From: an uncultured Bacteroides sp.
GTDB taxonomy: Bacteria; Bacillota; Clostridia; Lachnospirales; Lachnospiraceae
Length of the DNA: 64,000 nucleotides
Direction: 5' to 3'
Assembly (NCBI GenBank): GCA_945913015.1
Contig: CAMECH010000014.1
Location: 1-64,000 of the forward strand
Shown here in pieces: positions 33,338-42,395 of the stretch (its first letter is position 1; each line of letters begins with the position of its first letter). The notes under the pieces are model-generated. The model saw only the letters and a program-made list of their open reading frames with translations. It did no database searches and was not told where the DNA came from. Made by a program: the position numbers and the translations under genes.

Positions 33338-36300
33338 ACTTCATAACAGTAATATTCTGGTTTCTGCGGCGGCAGGCTCAGGAAAGACAGCAGTTTTGGT
33401 TGAAAGAATAATTCAGATGCTTACAAGGACACCGAATCCCGTGGATGTAGAGCGTCTTGTGATTGTTACATTTACCAATGCCGCGGCGGCTGAAATGCGT
33501 GAGCGAATCAGCAATGCACTTGAGGAGCTGATTGAAAATAATCCGTCAGACAGGTATCTTCAGCGCCAGCTCGCAATGCTTCATATTGCGCAGATTACGA
33601 CAATTGACAGCTTCTGCCTTAATATTCTGCGGAATAATTATATGAACATCAATCTGGACCCGGGCTTCAGAATAGCAGATGCAGGTGAACTTGAGCTTCT
33701 GAAAGCAGATGTTATGGAAGAAATGCTGGAAAAATGCTATGCCGAAGGCGATGATGATTTTTACGCGCTGGTGGACGCTTATTCAGGAAAGAAAAGTGAT
33801 ATTGAAATAGAAAATCTGATTAAGAACATTTGTGATTATGCAAGAAGCTATCCGTGGCCGGATGAATGGCTTGATTTGTGCGAAAAAACCGGACGTGTAA
33901 AGACGGTCAGTGAATTTGACAATACAATGCCGGTTAAGTATCTTTACGATTATGTTATGCGTTATCTAAAAAGCTCACAGATTAAATTCAGGCATCTGCT
34001 TGACATATGCAATGAGCCGGCAGGGCCTGACATGTATATTGATAATATTCAGGATGACCTTGAAAAGATGGACATGATGCTTTGCTGCACAACTTTTTCG
34101 GAGTGGGCGGAAGTTGCGTCAAAGGTTACATTTACAGATTTAAGCAGAAAAAAAGGCACAGGCACAGACCCTGATTTGAAAGAGCTTGTCAAGCTTTCAA
34201 GAACTCAGTACCGCGATACATTCAGAAAAATATGTTCAATGCTTTGCGGCTGCAGTATTGAGGAATATCTTGAACAATCAGAACAAAACGGTGCTCCGGT
34301 TGAAATGCTTATTAAACTTGCAAGGCGTTATATGCATGAGGTTGATGATGCAAAACGCGAGAAAAATTTAATTGATTTTAATGATATGGAGCATATGGCA
34401 TTAAAACTGCTGGTTGATAAAGCTGACGGAGAAATAGTATATACACGTCTTGCAGATGAGCTTTCCGAATACTATGAGGAAATACTGGTTGACGAATATC
34501 AGGACAGCAATCTGCTTCAGGAGCAGATACTTACTGCGGTATCAAGAAGCAGGAAATCAGACGAAGAAAACAATATGTTTATGGTTGGTGATGTAAAGCA
34601 GAGTATTTACAAATTCCGTCTTGCAAGACCTGATTTGTTTATTGAAAAATATGATTCGTACCCTGATAAAGCTGACTGTGAGATGATTGAGCTGCATAAA
34701 AATTTCAGAAGCCGCCCTGAAGTGCTTGAGTCGGTTAATGTGGTTTTCAAAGATATAATGCAAAAAGAATGCGGCGGAATTGAGTATACGGATAACGTAA
34801 GACTCAATCCGGGACTTGAGTTTGAGAAAACAGATAAAGAATACAAGGGTCAATATGATAACAGGACACTGATAAAACTAATCGATACGTCAGACCTTAC
34901 GGGAAACGGTGAGAATACGCCAAGAGAGTGTGAGGGCAGGGAAATTGCGCGCATAATCAGAGAGCTTACTGATGAAGATAACGGAATGAAGGTAATGGAT
35001 TCGAGCTCCGGTATATACAGAACGGCACGTTACAGCGATATTGTCGTTCTTACACGTTCCGTCGACGGATGGGCCGATGTATTTGCCAATGAATTGATGA
35101 ATCAGGGGATTCCTGCAATGGCACAGAGCTCCAGCGGATATTATGATACATTTGAAATTGAGCAGGTGCTTAATGTACTTGCCGTGATTGACAATCCGCT
35201 TCAGGATATTCCGCTTACGGCAGTATTAACATCATATTTCGGTACACTTACAATTAATGAGCTTGCCAGAATCAGGAGCGAAAGCAGGCGCGGAAGCATT
35301 TATAACGCACTTATGCATTACATAAATACGTACGAAAATGATGACTTCGGCGTTAAGGATTTTATGGACAGGCTCTCAAAATACCGCAGAAAAGCGGAGT
35401 ATCTGTCGATATCGGAACTCATATGGCAGATAATTTATGATACGGGATTTTATGACTTCGTGGGTGGTATGCCTGCGGGGCAGCTCAGACAGACAAATCT
35501 TGATATGCTCTGCGATAAAGCAAAAAGCTACGAGAAGACAAGCTATCACGGACTGTTCAATTTCCTGAGATATATTGACAAGGTTAAGCGTTTTGACCTT
35601 GATAATTCTGCACAAGGCGCAGACAGCAGCAATATGGAACTTGTTCAGATTATGAGCATACATAAGAGCAAAGGCCTTGAGTTCCCGATTGTTATAATTG
35701 CAGGCATGGCAAAGGAATTTAACAATATGGATGCAAGGGGCAGCGTTATTGTTGATTCGGATATCGGAGTCGGTGCGGATATCATAGACCCGGTGCTCAG
35801 AACCAGAACAACAACGCCGGTGAAGGCTGCGGTTGAAATGAAAATCCTTGACGACAATCTTGCCGAAGAAATCCGCATACTGTATGTTGCAATGACGCGT
35901 GCCAAAGAAAAGCTTATACTGACAGGCACCATCAAAAATTGTGAGCGTTCCTTAAAGAAATGGGGACTGTCAGATGTCTCGTCACTTACAGACCTGCGTG
36001 CATGCCATACATATTTTGACCTTGTAATGCCGGTGGCAATGAAAGACGCACTGCATTTTGAAATAGTATCGGATGACAGGTCTGCTGAATATGCAGGCGG
36101 TGCCGATGCAGCGCAGGAGAATGCAGACAATGAAAACGTAGCGCAGGAGAATGTTGCGGAATGCGCAGATGGCACTGACGCAACACAGGCGGATGTTGCA
36201 GAAGACGCAGTACAGGGAATCATTGCAAAAAATACTGCGAAAGAAGCTTCAGAAGAGGAAAATGCAGCGCAGCCGAATGTTATAAAAGCGTACCCATATG

Positions 36301-37034
36301 AGTATGCAGCCGCGATGAAGACAAAAATGTCGGTTTCTGAAATCAAACATTTTGAGTATGAGGCGGAGAAAACTGAGGAGTTTATAAGAGAGGATGAGCC
36401 GGGGGTTCACAAAGAGGATGAACCGTTTGAACCGACAATTCCGGAATTTATAAGCAGGAAAGAAGAGATGCATCCGGCACAGCGTGGAACGGCGTACCAC
36501 AGGGTTATGGAATGTCTTGATTACAATTATGCCGGAAGTCTTGAAAAGATAAAGGAATATATGGATAAAATGGTTGAGGAAGGACTGATGACCGAAAGAC
36601 AGAAGTCGGCGGTCGAGCCGGAAAAAATTTTTGCATTCTGTCAAAGCAGTCTCGGCAAAAGAGTTGCCAAAGCTTTCAGCGAGGGAAGGCTGTACCGTGA
36701 GAAACCATTTGTTATGGGGATTCCTGCGGGCCGTATAAAATGTTATCAGGAGCTTATTGATAACAATACTGTTACGGCTGAGAAACTGGATGAAGAAACT
36801 GTGCTGATTCAGGGTGTAATTGACCTGTTTTTTGAAGAAAACGGTAAAATAATACTTGCCGATTATAAGACAGACCGTGTACGCAGGTCGGACGGTGCTC
36901 AGGTTTTGAAAGACCATTACACAATCCAGCTTGAATACTATGCTGAGGCTATTGAAAGGGTGCTTGGGAAAAAAGTTACAGAAAAGCTGATTTACTCATT
37001 TACTCTTGATGAAATTATACCTGTTGCAATGTGA
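33297..37034 (+). CDS. addA: AddAB helicase-nuclease, AddA subunit
   Basis: 1,245 residues. UvrD-type helicase: Q motif WTGQQKRAIE, Walker A SAAAGSGKTAV, TFTNAAAAEMRERI, DEYQDSN, VGDVKQSIYKFRLARPDLF, HKSKGLEFPIVI, and ILYVAMTRAKEKL. The C-terminal nuclease reads GVIDLFFEENGKIILADYKTDRV. Between them, about residues 930-995 (DNA 36087-36282), lies a low-complexity Ala/Asn/Glu/Gln-rich insert containing repeated AAQEN/VAQEN units; it is probably a flexible linker. It starts within addB after AGAGAGGG. Confidence 0.96.
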   Translation: MARNWTGQQKRAIELHNSNILVSAAAGSGKTAVLVERIIQMLTRTPNPVDVERLVIVTFTNAAAAEMRERISNALEELIENNPSDRYLQRQLAMLHIAQITTIDSFCLNILRNNYMNINLDPGFRIADAGELELLKADVMEEMLEKCYAEGDDDFYALVDAYSGKKSDIEIENLIKNICDYARSYPWPDEWLDLCEKTGRVKTVSEFDNTMPVKYLYDYVMRYLKSSQIKFRHLLDICNEPAGPDMYIDNIQDDLEKMDMMLCCTTFSEWAEVASKVTFTDLSRKKGTGTDPDLKELVKLSRTQYRDTFRKICSMLCGCSIEEYLEQSEQNGAPVEMLIKLARRYMHEVDDAKREKNLIDFNDMEHMALKLLVDKADGEIVYTRLADELSEYYEEILVDEYQDSNLLQEQILTAVSRSRKSDEENNMFMVGDVKQSIYKFRLARPDLFIEKYDSYPDKADCEMIELHKNFRSRPEVLESVNVVFKDIMQKECGGIEYTDNVRLNPGLEFEKTDKEYKGQYDNRTLIKLIDTSDLTGNGENTPRECEGREIARIIRELTDEDNGMKVMDSSSGIYRTARYSDIVVLTRSVDGWADVFANELMNQGIPAMAQSSSGYYDTFEIEQVLNVLAVIDNPLQDIPLTAVLTSYFGTLTINELARIRSESRRGSIYNALMHYINTYENDDFGVKDFMDRLSKYRRKAEYLSISELIWQIIYDTGFYDFVGGMPAGQLRQTNLDMLCDKAKSYEKTSYHGLFNFLRYIDKVKRFDLDNSAQGADSSNMELVQIMSIHKSKGLEFPIVIIAGMAKEFNNMDARGSVIVDSDIGVGADIIDPVLRTRTTTPVKAAVEMKILDDNLAEEIRILYVAMTRAKEKLILTGTIKNCERSLKKWGLSDVSSLTDLRACHTYFDLVMPVAMKDALHFEIVSDDRSAEYAGGADAAQENADNENVAQENVAECADGTDATQADVAEDAVQGIIAKNTAKEASEEENAAQPNVIKAYPYEYAAAMKTKMSVSEIKHFEYEAEKTEEFIREDEPGVHKEDEPFEPTIPEFISRKEEMHPAQRGTAYHRVMECLDYNYAGSLEKIKEYMDKMVEEGLMTERQKSAVEPEKIFAFCQSSLGKRVAKAFSEGRLYREKPFVMGIPAGRIKCYQELIDNNTVTAEKLDEETVLIQGVIDLFFEENGKIILADYKTDRVRRSDGAQVLKDHYTIQLEYYAEAIERVLGKKVTEKLIYSFTLDEIIPVAM

Positions 37035-37092
37035 ATGAAACAAGCAGCTTTTCGCATAATCTGTATTAATTACAGGTTTATGGCGGGAAGCT

Positions 37093-37932
37093 ATGGAGCA
37101 GTTGGTACATAAAACATTTGGAGCACTGAAAAAAACATGGAAGCAGATACCTCATGGGGTTAAAGCTGCCTGGCTTTTATTTGCTGTCGCGGCAGTTTCG
37201 ATACAGTATTATATGGGAGGGGGAGCTGTGGCAGAAGTATCGCAGCCGAAGGTTATAAGTCAGGAAAAGAACAGTACTGTAAATGGAAAAGACCTTCCGA
37301 TATACTGCGTGCAGACGGATAAAAAGCAGATTGCGCTGAGTTTCGACGCTGCGTGGGGTGCTGAAGACAGCCAGAAAATACTTGATATCCTTGATAAACA
37401 TAATGTAAAGGTTACATTTTTCATGACAGGCGGCTGGGTGGAGGACTATCCGGATGTTGTAAAAGAAATCCGCGCCCGCGGACATGACCTCGGAAATCAC
37501 AGTGAAAACCATAAGCAGATGAGCAAGCTGAGTGTTGAACAGAATAAAGAGGAAATCCAGAAGGTGCACGACAAAGTGAAGGCACTCACTGATTATGATA
37601 TGTTTCTGTTCCGCCCTCCATACGGAGATTATGATTCGGAGCTTATCAGAACGGTATATGATATGGGCTACTATCCGATTCAGTGGTCGGTTGACAGCCT
37701 TGACTGGAAGGATTATGGAGTGGATTCCATAATTAAAAAGGTTGTTGACAATAAGAATCTTGATAGCGGAGCAATCATACTCTGCCATAACGGCGCCAAA
37801 TATACGGCAGATGCGCTCGACAGCATGATTACTGCGCTTAAAGACAAGGGATATGAGTTTGTGCCGATTTCGGAGCTTATCATTAAGGATAATTTCCATA
37901 TGGATGTCACGGGAAAGCAGATAGGTGATTAA
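37093..37932 (+). CDS. PdaB-like polysaccharide deacetylase
   Basis: 279 residues. One N-terminal membrane anchor (about 22-42), then a NodB domain: SFDAAWG (catalytic Asp), GNHSENH (metal His pair), FRPPYGDY, and the late ILCHNG motif. Variation DAAWG for the usual DDGP is typical of the PdaB/YbaN sporulation group. Likely removes acetyl groups from extracellular peptidoglycan sugars. Placed 58 nt after addA with a weak GGGAAGC ribosome site. Together with the spore-protein-like gene at 48615 it hints at sporulation ability or ancestry. Confidence 0.9.
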   Translation: MEQLVHKTFGALKKTWKQIPHGVKAAWLLFAVAAVSIQYYMGGGAVAEVSQPKVISQEKNSTVNGKDLPIYCVQTDKKQIALSFDAAWGAEDSQKILDILDKHNVKVTFFMTGGWVEDYPDVVKEIRARGHDLGNHSENHKQMSKLSVEQNKEEIQKVHDKVKALTDYDMFLFRPPYGDYDSELIRTVYDMGYYPIQWSVDSLDWKDYGVDSIIKKVVDNKNLDSGAIILCHNGAKYTADALDSMITALKDKGYEFVPISELIIKDNFHMDVTGKQIGD

Positions 37933-37985
37933 CTGCAATAATTTTACCACTTATACCTGAAAAATTACCTCTTGCGCTAAAGGTA

Positions 37986-38013
37986 TTTACAGCGGCAGAA
38001 TATCGGGTATACT
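37986..38013 (+). promoter_or_regulatory. Promoter of the LytTR/LiaF-like pair
   Basis: TTTACA (37986-37991), 16-bp spacer, TATACT (38008-38013). Confidence 0.6.
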
Positions 38014-38061
38014 TAGATTATCAAGCTTGACACCTGATAAAATATGAGGATTGGAGGTATC

Positions 38062-38556
38062 ATGAAAGTAAAAATTGAGATTGATACCGGACTTGAAGAA
38101 ACAGAGGTTGTGATTCGCTGTAAAAGCCTCGATGAGTCGATAGTAAGCCTTCAAAAAAGCATAACAGACCAGACGGACGGCAGTCAGTGCATAACACTGC
38201 AGAATGGTGAAACGCAGTATTATGTGCCTGTTGGAGACATTTACTTTTTTGAGACGGAGGGAGGAGAGATTCATGCACATACTGCCGACAGAATATTTGA
38301 TGCGGAATTTAAGCTGTATGAGCTTGAGGAAATGCTTCCGGGCAATTTTATGAGAATATCAAAATCGACAATTGCAAATCTTGACTACATTTATTCGATA
38401 ACAAGAAATCTGACAGCTTCAAGTATCGTGGAGTTTGCAAACAGCAGTAAAAAGACACTTGTATCAAGAGGATACTACAAGGCGCTGGTGGAAAGGCTTT
38501 CAATGAGGAGGATGTATCCGGCGCAGAATATACGTGCAAAAGCAGCACAGAAGTGA
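38062..38556 (+). CDS. LytTR-domain DNA-binding regulator without receiver
   Basis: 164 residues from the ATG after GGAGG. The first ~60 residues (KVKIEIDTGLEETEVVIRCKS) are a short alpha/beta region, not a receiver: there is no phospho-Asp site. The rest is a LytTR domain: YYVPVGDIYFFETEGGEIHAHTADRIF, LPGNFMRISKSTIANLDYIYSI, KTLVSRGYYKALVERL. Stand-alone LytTR proteins are usually paired with a small membrane protein that controls them. Here the next gene, 7 nt downstream, is such a partner. Confidence 0.88.
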   Translation: MKVKIEIDTGLEETEVVIRCKSLDESIVSLQKSITDQTDGSQCITLQNGETQYYVPVGDIYFFETEGGEIHAHTADRIFDAEFKLYELEEMLPGNFMRISKSTIANLDYIYSITRNLTASSIVEFANSSKKTLVSRGYYKALVERLSMRRMYPAQNIRAKAAQK

Positions 38557-38563
38557 GGTAATT

Positions 38564-39271
38564 ATGGAAAAAGGAAGAAAAATATTCTGGGGAGTATTAT
38601 TTATACTCGGAGCGGCAGCATTACTTATTGGAAGGCTTGGCTATCTGGAAGGCTTCAGCTTCTGGAGAGTGCTTATTTCAATTGGACTTGTAGGCGTGTT
38701 GGTTGATGGTATCGTGCACAGAAATTTTACTACAATATTGTTTTCACTGGCATTCCTGATAATAGTTTATGACAAGCTTCTGGGCCTTGAAGCTATAACG
38801 CCGTGGCCGGTGCTTGGAGCAGCACTTCTTGGCTCAATCGGACTTACAATGATATTTCCCTCAAAAAAAAATTTGATAAATAAAATGGAGAATGACTGGA
38901 ATTCAAAGGTGGATGCAGAAATAGTTGACGGAATGACAGGAGAAGAGATTGCGTTGTCAGCCAAATTCGGAGAGGCAGTAAAATATATTACAAGCAAGGA
39001 GCTTGGCAAGGTAAAGGTTGAGAGCGCATTTGCAAGTCTTACAGTATATTTTGATAATGCACAGTTAAAAAACGGAACAGCAAGTGTATTTGTCAATAAT
39101 TCATTTGCAAGCACTGTGCTGTATATACCTGCTGACTGGAGAGTGGAACTTCACGTAAGCAATACTCTCGGAGCAACACAGGAGAAAGGCCACTCAAATC
39201 CAATGGGTACGAACGTGCTGAGTATTTATGGTGATGTGGCATTTGGAGCATTGGAAATCAGGTATGTATAA
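38564..39271 (+). CDS. LiaF-like membrane protein
   Basis: 235 residues from the ATG after GTGAGG. Four membrane spans in residues 8-100 (GVLFILGAAALLIG, FWRVLISIGLVGVLV, FTTILFSLAFLIIV, WPVLGAALLGSIGLTMIF), then a soluble beta-rich domain (SAKFGEAVKYI... GKVKVESAFASLTVYFDNA...) like the C-terminal domain of LiaF and related envelope-stress modulators. It may sense cell-envelope damage and hold the upstream LytTR regulator in check (inference from pairing). Confidence 0.8.
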   Translation: MEKGRKIFWGVLFILGAAALLIGRLGYLEGFSFWRVLISIGLVGVLVDGIVHRNFTTILFSLAFLIIVYDKLLGLEAITPWPVLGAALLGSIGLTMIFPSKKNLINKMENDWNSKVDAEIVDGMTGEEIALSAKFGEAVKYITSKELGKVKVESAFASLTVYFDNAQLKNGTASVFVNNSFASTVLYIPADWRVELHVSNTLGATQEKGHSNPMGTNVLSIYGDVAFGALEIRYV

Positions 39272-39328
39272 GTGGGAAAACATATTTATAAATATAATAA
39301 GCCGGAAAAGTTTCAGAAGGTCAGACGG

Positions 39329-39366
39329 AAGGGCGTATCATCAGAAATGGTGATGCGCCTTTTTTA
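39329..39366 (+). terminator. Intrinsic terminator after the LiaF-like gene
   Basis: AAGGGCGTATCATCA pairs with TGGTGATGCGCCTTTTTT around GAAA. Confidence 0.9.
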
Positions 39367-39527
39367 TGAATCATGAATTGTCGCCTGATATGCGGACCGG
39401 AGCGTGATACAATAGGCGGCTTTAATGGAATAATTGGGGGGTGAAAGCTCAAACAAAATTTCGAACAAAATTTCAATTAAAGAACAGTTACTGTTCAGTG
39501 ATTAGCCAAATTCAGTAAATTTGAGGG

Positions 39528-39785
39528 TTGGGAAACTGGAATTTAAAAATTCACATTACGGATAAAGAATTTTGGCATGATTTGGATAAGCATTTGCCCG
39601 AACTTGAATTTGAGAAGAAAGTTCGTGATAAGCAAGGATATGGTATGGTGATGACTTCAACACAAGTTGATGAAGATGCACAACATTTTTATAGAAAACC
39701 GGGATATAAGGATTGTGGAGGATTCACTGTTGATACTCCCGGATATGAACAGCCTATGGAAATGTTTATGAATAAAGCAATATAG
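39528..39785 (+). pseudogene. Acetyltransferase (GNAT) with internal deletion
   Basis: The 85-codon frame joins two ends of a GNAT protein. The N-terminal part (KIHITDKEFWHDLDKHLPELEFEKKVRDKQGY) and the C-terminal part (GYGMVMTSTQVDEDAQHFYRKPGYKDCGG...) are both familiar from GNATs of about 150 residues. The middle, with the acetyl-CoA-binding Q/R-x-x-G-x-G loop, is missing. The break is at KQGYG, where GY occurs in both halves, as expected for a recombination deletion. The start is also poor: only a TTG, no proper ribosome site. Upstream (39440-39500) is A-rich with a 12-bp tandem repeat (AACAAAATTTCG) and a GAACAGT-T-ACTGTTC palindrome. Confidence 0.7.
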
Positions 39786-39826
39786 GAAACTCCAATTTTT
39801 TACTATTACTTCGCCATACGATGACC

Positions 39827-39987
39827 TTGGGCCTATATGGAAAAAGAGCTTCAAAAAGCCCACAATTTATTGTATTTTACACTTGAAAGGCTGGTTTCGT
39901 GGGTCTATAGATAAAAAAGATTCAAAAAAACCCACGCAGGCAGGATTTCGTGGGCCTATAAGCAGAATTTTCTTATATAAGCCCAAG
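39827..39987 (+). repeat. Three 39-nt hairpin repeats
   Basis: Units at 39827-39865, 39898-39936 and 39949-39987 are each exactly 39 nt. They begin (C/T)GTGGG(C/T)CTATA or TTGGGCCTATA, have an A-rich middle with AAAAAGA(G/T)TTCAAAAA in two copies, and end in the complementary GCCCAC or CCCACG. Unit 2 pairs CGTGGGT with ACCCACG perfectly. Units 2 and 3 are preceded by similar AGGC(T/A)GG(T/A)TTT and have a 51-bp period. They look like a dispersed hairpin family, not CRISPR: no unique spacers of constant size. Confidence 0.7.
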
Positions 39988-40140
39988 ATTGTGAATGATT
40001 ATACGGGGCAATTTGCATACAGTGTTGATTTGATGTATGGAATTCTGTCACAAAATGAATGCTCAGAATCCTCGTTGGATGATACAAGACTTATATATGA
40101 GCTGCTTAGGCAATTGTCTTTGAAGATATTCTATGTATAG
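39988..40140 (+). pseudogene. Possible gene remnant after the hairpin repeats
   Basis: The frame running through the repeats (ATG at 39883) continues as about 50 codons (IVNDYTGQFAYSVDLMYGILSQNECSESSLDDTRLIYELLRQL...) to a TAG at 40138. The last part has protein-like composition, but no start signal precedes it and the first part is translated repeat. It could be the 3' end of a lost gene; I recognise no family. Confidence 0.3.
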
Positions 40141-40173
40141 CATCAGCAGTCATATATTATGTAAATTTATATA

Positions 40174-40233
40174 TTGACATAATAACCTCAAGTGGTATAA
40201 TACAGTTAAACATATGAATGATTGTTCATATGT
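40174..40233 (+). promoter_or_regulatory. Metal-efflux operon promoter with ArsR-type operator
   Basis: TTGACA (40174-40179), 16-bp spacer, TATAAT (40196-40201). Just downstream, ACATATGAA (40210-40218) and its exact complement TTCATATGT (40225-40233) flank 6 bp. ATATGAA-N6-TTCATAT is the classic ArsR/SmtB operator form, and the repressor is encoded by the last gene of this operon. Confidence 0.88.
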
Positions 40234-40273
40234 TAATAAGTAAAATAATAAATAGACTCCGGAAAGGATAAGT

Positions 40274-40501
40274 GTGAAAGATATGAAAAAGACTTATAAA
40301 ATTGAGGTTGACTGCGCAAACTGTGCTAATAAGATGGAAGATGCGGCTAAGAAAACCGCCGGTGTTAAGGATGCAACAGTAAATTTTATGACACTTAAGA
40401 TGATAGTGGAATTTGAAGATGGTGCAGACCCGAAAGCAGTTATGCAGGATGTACTTAAGAACTGCAAGAAGGTTGAAGATGATTGTGAAATTTATCTGTA
40501 A
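40274..40501 (+). CDS. Heavy-metal-associated (HMA) domain protein
   Basis: 75 residues from a GTG 7 nt after GGAAAGG (an ATG at 40283 is the alternative). The metal loop is DCANCANKMEDA, a CxxC variant of GMTCxxC, in a normal beta-alpha-beta HMA fold. It probably hands metal to the ATPase encoded next, which itself lacks an N-terminal HMA domain, so the chaperone may be a detached regulatory domain. Confidence 0.9.
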   Translation: MKDMKKTYKIEVDCANCANKMEDAAKKTAGVKDATVNFMTLKMIVEFEDGADPKAVMQDVLKNCKKVEDDCEIYL

Positions 40502-40519
40502 CATGGAGATTAATTGAAT

Positions 40520-42382
40520 ATGAATAAAAAGCAGAAGAAAGTTTTAATTCGTATTATTGCGGCTGCACTGTTAATTATTGCAGTAAGCTTTATTCCGGCG
40601 GGCAGAGTAGTTCAGTTTGTTTTATTTATGATCCCATATCTTATCATCGGGTATGATATTTTGTTGAAGGCATTTAAAGGTATTAAAAACAGACAGGTCT
40701 TTGATGAGAATTTCCTTATGGCAGTTGCGACTGTCGGGGCAATTGTACTTGGTGATTATAAAGAAGGCGTTGCCGTTATGCTGTTTTATCAGATTGGCGA
40801 GCTGTTCCAGAGCTATGCGGTCGGAAAGAGCCGTAAGAATATAAGCGAGCTCATGGATATTCGTCCTGATTATGCTAACATTGAAAGAGACGGAAAGATT
40901 GAGAAGGTTGACCCGGACGAGGTGGCAACCGGAACAGTCATAATTGTGCAACCGGGTGAAAAGGTTCCTATTGACGGTATAATTATTGAGGGAAATACAA
41001 CGCTTAATACGAGTGCACTGACGGGAGAAAGCTTGCCGCGTGAAGCAAAGGCAGGTGACGAGGTTATAAGCGGATGTATTAATATGACAGGTCTTTTGAA
41101 AATAAAAACGACAAAGGAATTTGGAGAGTCTACAGTATCCAAGATTCTTGACCTTGTTGAAAATTCAAGCTCAAAGAAATCAAAATCAGAGAATTTCATA
41201 TCAAGGTTTGCACGTTATTATACACCTGCTGTATGTTACGGCGCACTTGCACTTGCAGTAATTCCTCCGCTTGTATGTCTGGCACTTGGAATGTCACCTG
41301 AATGGGGCAATTGGATTTACAGGGCGCTTACATTTCTTGTAATAAGCTGTCCGTGTGCGCTTGTAATAAGCATTCCTCTAAGCTTTTTTGCGGGAATAGG
41401 CGGTGCAAGCAAGGCGGGAGTTCTTGTGAAAGGCTCGAATTATCTCGAGGCGGTTTCAAAGACAAAATATGTCGTGTTTGATAAAACAGGAACTCTTACA
41501 CAGGGTGTTTTTGAGGTTATCAAAGTTGTAAGTGAGATTGAAGAGTCAAAGCTTATTGAATATGCGGCACTTGCAGAGAGCTATTCTTCCCATCCGATAA
41601 GTAAAAGTCTTCAGAAGGCATTCGGCAGGGAAATCGACAAAACAAGAGTGACTGATGTCAGCGAGATAAGTGGTGAGGGTGTTACGGCAAAAGTTGACGA
41701 AAAAATTGTAGCAGCCGGCAATGCAAAGCTTATGCGCAATTTAAATATTGATTATGAGGAATGTGATGATGCAGGAACAGTCGTATATATTGCGGTTGAC
41801 GGCCAATATGCAGGATATGTGCTTATTGCCGATAAAGCAAAGCCACACTCCAAAGAGGCAGTTGCAGCGCTTAAGAAGCTTGGAATTACAAAGACAGTAA
41901 TGCTCACGGGTGATTCTGATAAAGTGGCACAGTCGGTTGCCAATGAGCTTGGAATTCGTCAGGTGTTCAGTGAACTCCTTCCGGGAGATAAAGTAAATAA
42001 GGTAGAAGAACTTCTTGAGGCGAAAAATCCTAAAGAAACGCTGGCGTTTGTTGGTGACGGAATCAATGATGCACCGGTGCTTTCAAGAGCGGATATAGGA
42101 ATCGCAATGGGCGCACTTGGCTCGGATGCGGCGATTGAAGCAGCGGATATTGTGCTTATGGATGATGACCCGTTAAAGATAGTAAAGGCAATTAAAATAG
42201 CAAGAAAGTGTATGTGCATAGTTTATGAAAACATATATTTTGCTATAGGAATAAAGGTGCTGTGCCTTATACTTGGAGCTGTAGGTATTGCAAATATGTG
42301 GCTTGCAATATTTGCGGATGTAGGTGTTATGGTAATTGCGGTGCTCAATGCAATCAGAGTGCTGCTTGTTAAAAAAATGTAA
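40520..42382 (+). CDS. cadA: P1B-type heavy-metal-translocating ATPase (CadA/ZntA-like)
   Basis: About 620 residues; ATG at 40520 chosen, though a TTG at 40514 is closer to GGAG. The protein begins directly with membrane spans. Key motifs: C277-P-C279 in SCPCALVISIPL, phosphorylated Asp321 in FDKTGTLTQ, SSHPIS (HP locus), TGDS, GDGINDAPVLSRADIGIAMG. The CPC plus C-terminal KVLCLILGAVG region fits Zn/Cd/Pb exporters (Lys in the last spans), not Cu exporters. Driven by a promoter with an ArsR operator and followed by that repressor. Confidence 0.94.
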   Translation: MNKKQKKVLIRIIAAALLIIAVSFIPAGRVVQFVLFMIPYLIIGYDILLKAFKGIKNRQVFDENFLMAVATVGAIVLGDYKEGVAVMLFYQIGELFQSYAVGKSRKNISELMDIRPDYANIERDGKIEKVDPDEVATGTVIIVQPGEKVPIDGIIIEGNTTLNTSALTGESLPREAKAGDEVISGCINMTGLLKIKTTKEFGESTVSKILDLVENSSSKKSKSENFISRFARYYTPAVCYGALALAVIPPLVCLALGMSPEWGNWIYRALTFLVISCPCALVISIPLSFFAGIGGASKAGVLVKGSNYLEAVSKTKYVVFDKTGTLTQGVFEVIKVVSEIEESKLIEYAALAESYSSHPISKSLQKAFGREIDKTRVTDVSEISGEGVTAKVDEKIVAAGNAKLMRNLNIDYEECDDAGTVVYIAVDGQYAGYVLIADKAKPHSKEAVAALKKLGITKTVMLTGDSDKVAQSVANELGIRQVFSELLPGDKVNKVEELLEAKNPKETLAFVGDGINDAPVLSRADIGIAMGALGSDAAIEAADIVLMDDDPLKIVKAIKIARKCMCIVYENIYFAIGIKVLCLILGAVGIANMWLAIFADVGVMVIAVLNAIRVLLVKKM

Positions 42383-42395
42383 ATGAGGGGTAAAC

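Noticed and set aside
35645-36917. Two long minus-strand ORFs opposite addA
   Set aside because: Shadow frames of a conserved helicase gene, partly produced by its low-complexity Ala/Glu insert.
39482-39496. LexA box (GAACAGTTACTGTTC)
   Set aside because: The gap between GAAC and GTTC is 7 bp; the Firmicute SOS box needs 4. It is an isolated palindrome before a broken gene.
39827-39987. CRISPR array of 39-nt units
   Set aside because: Units are themselves hairpins separated by 32 and 12 nt of unrelated lengths, without repeat-spacer regularity.
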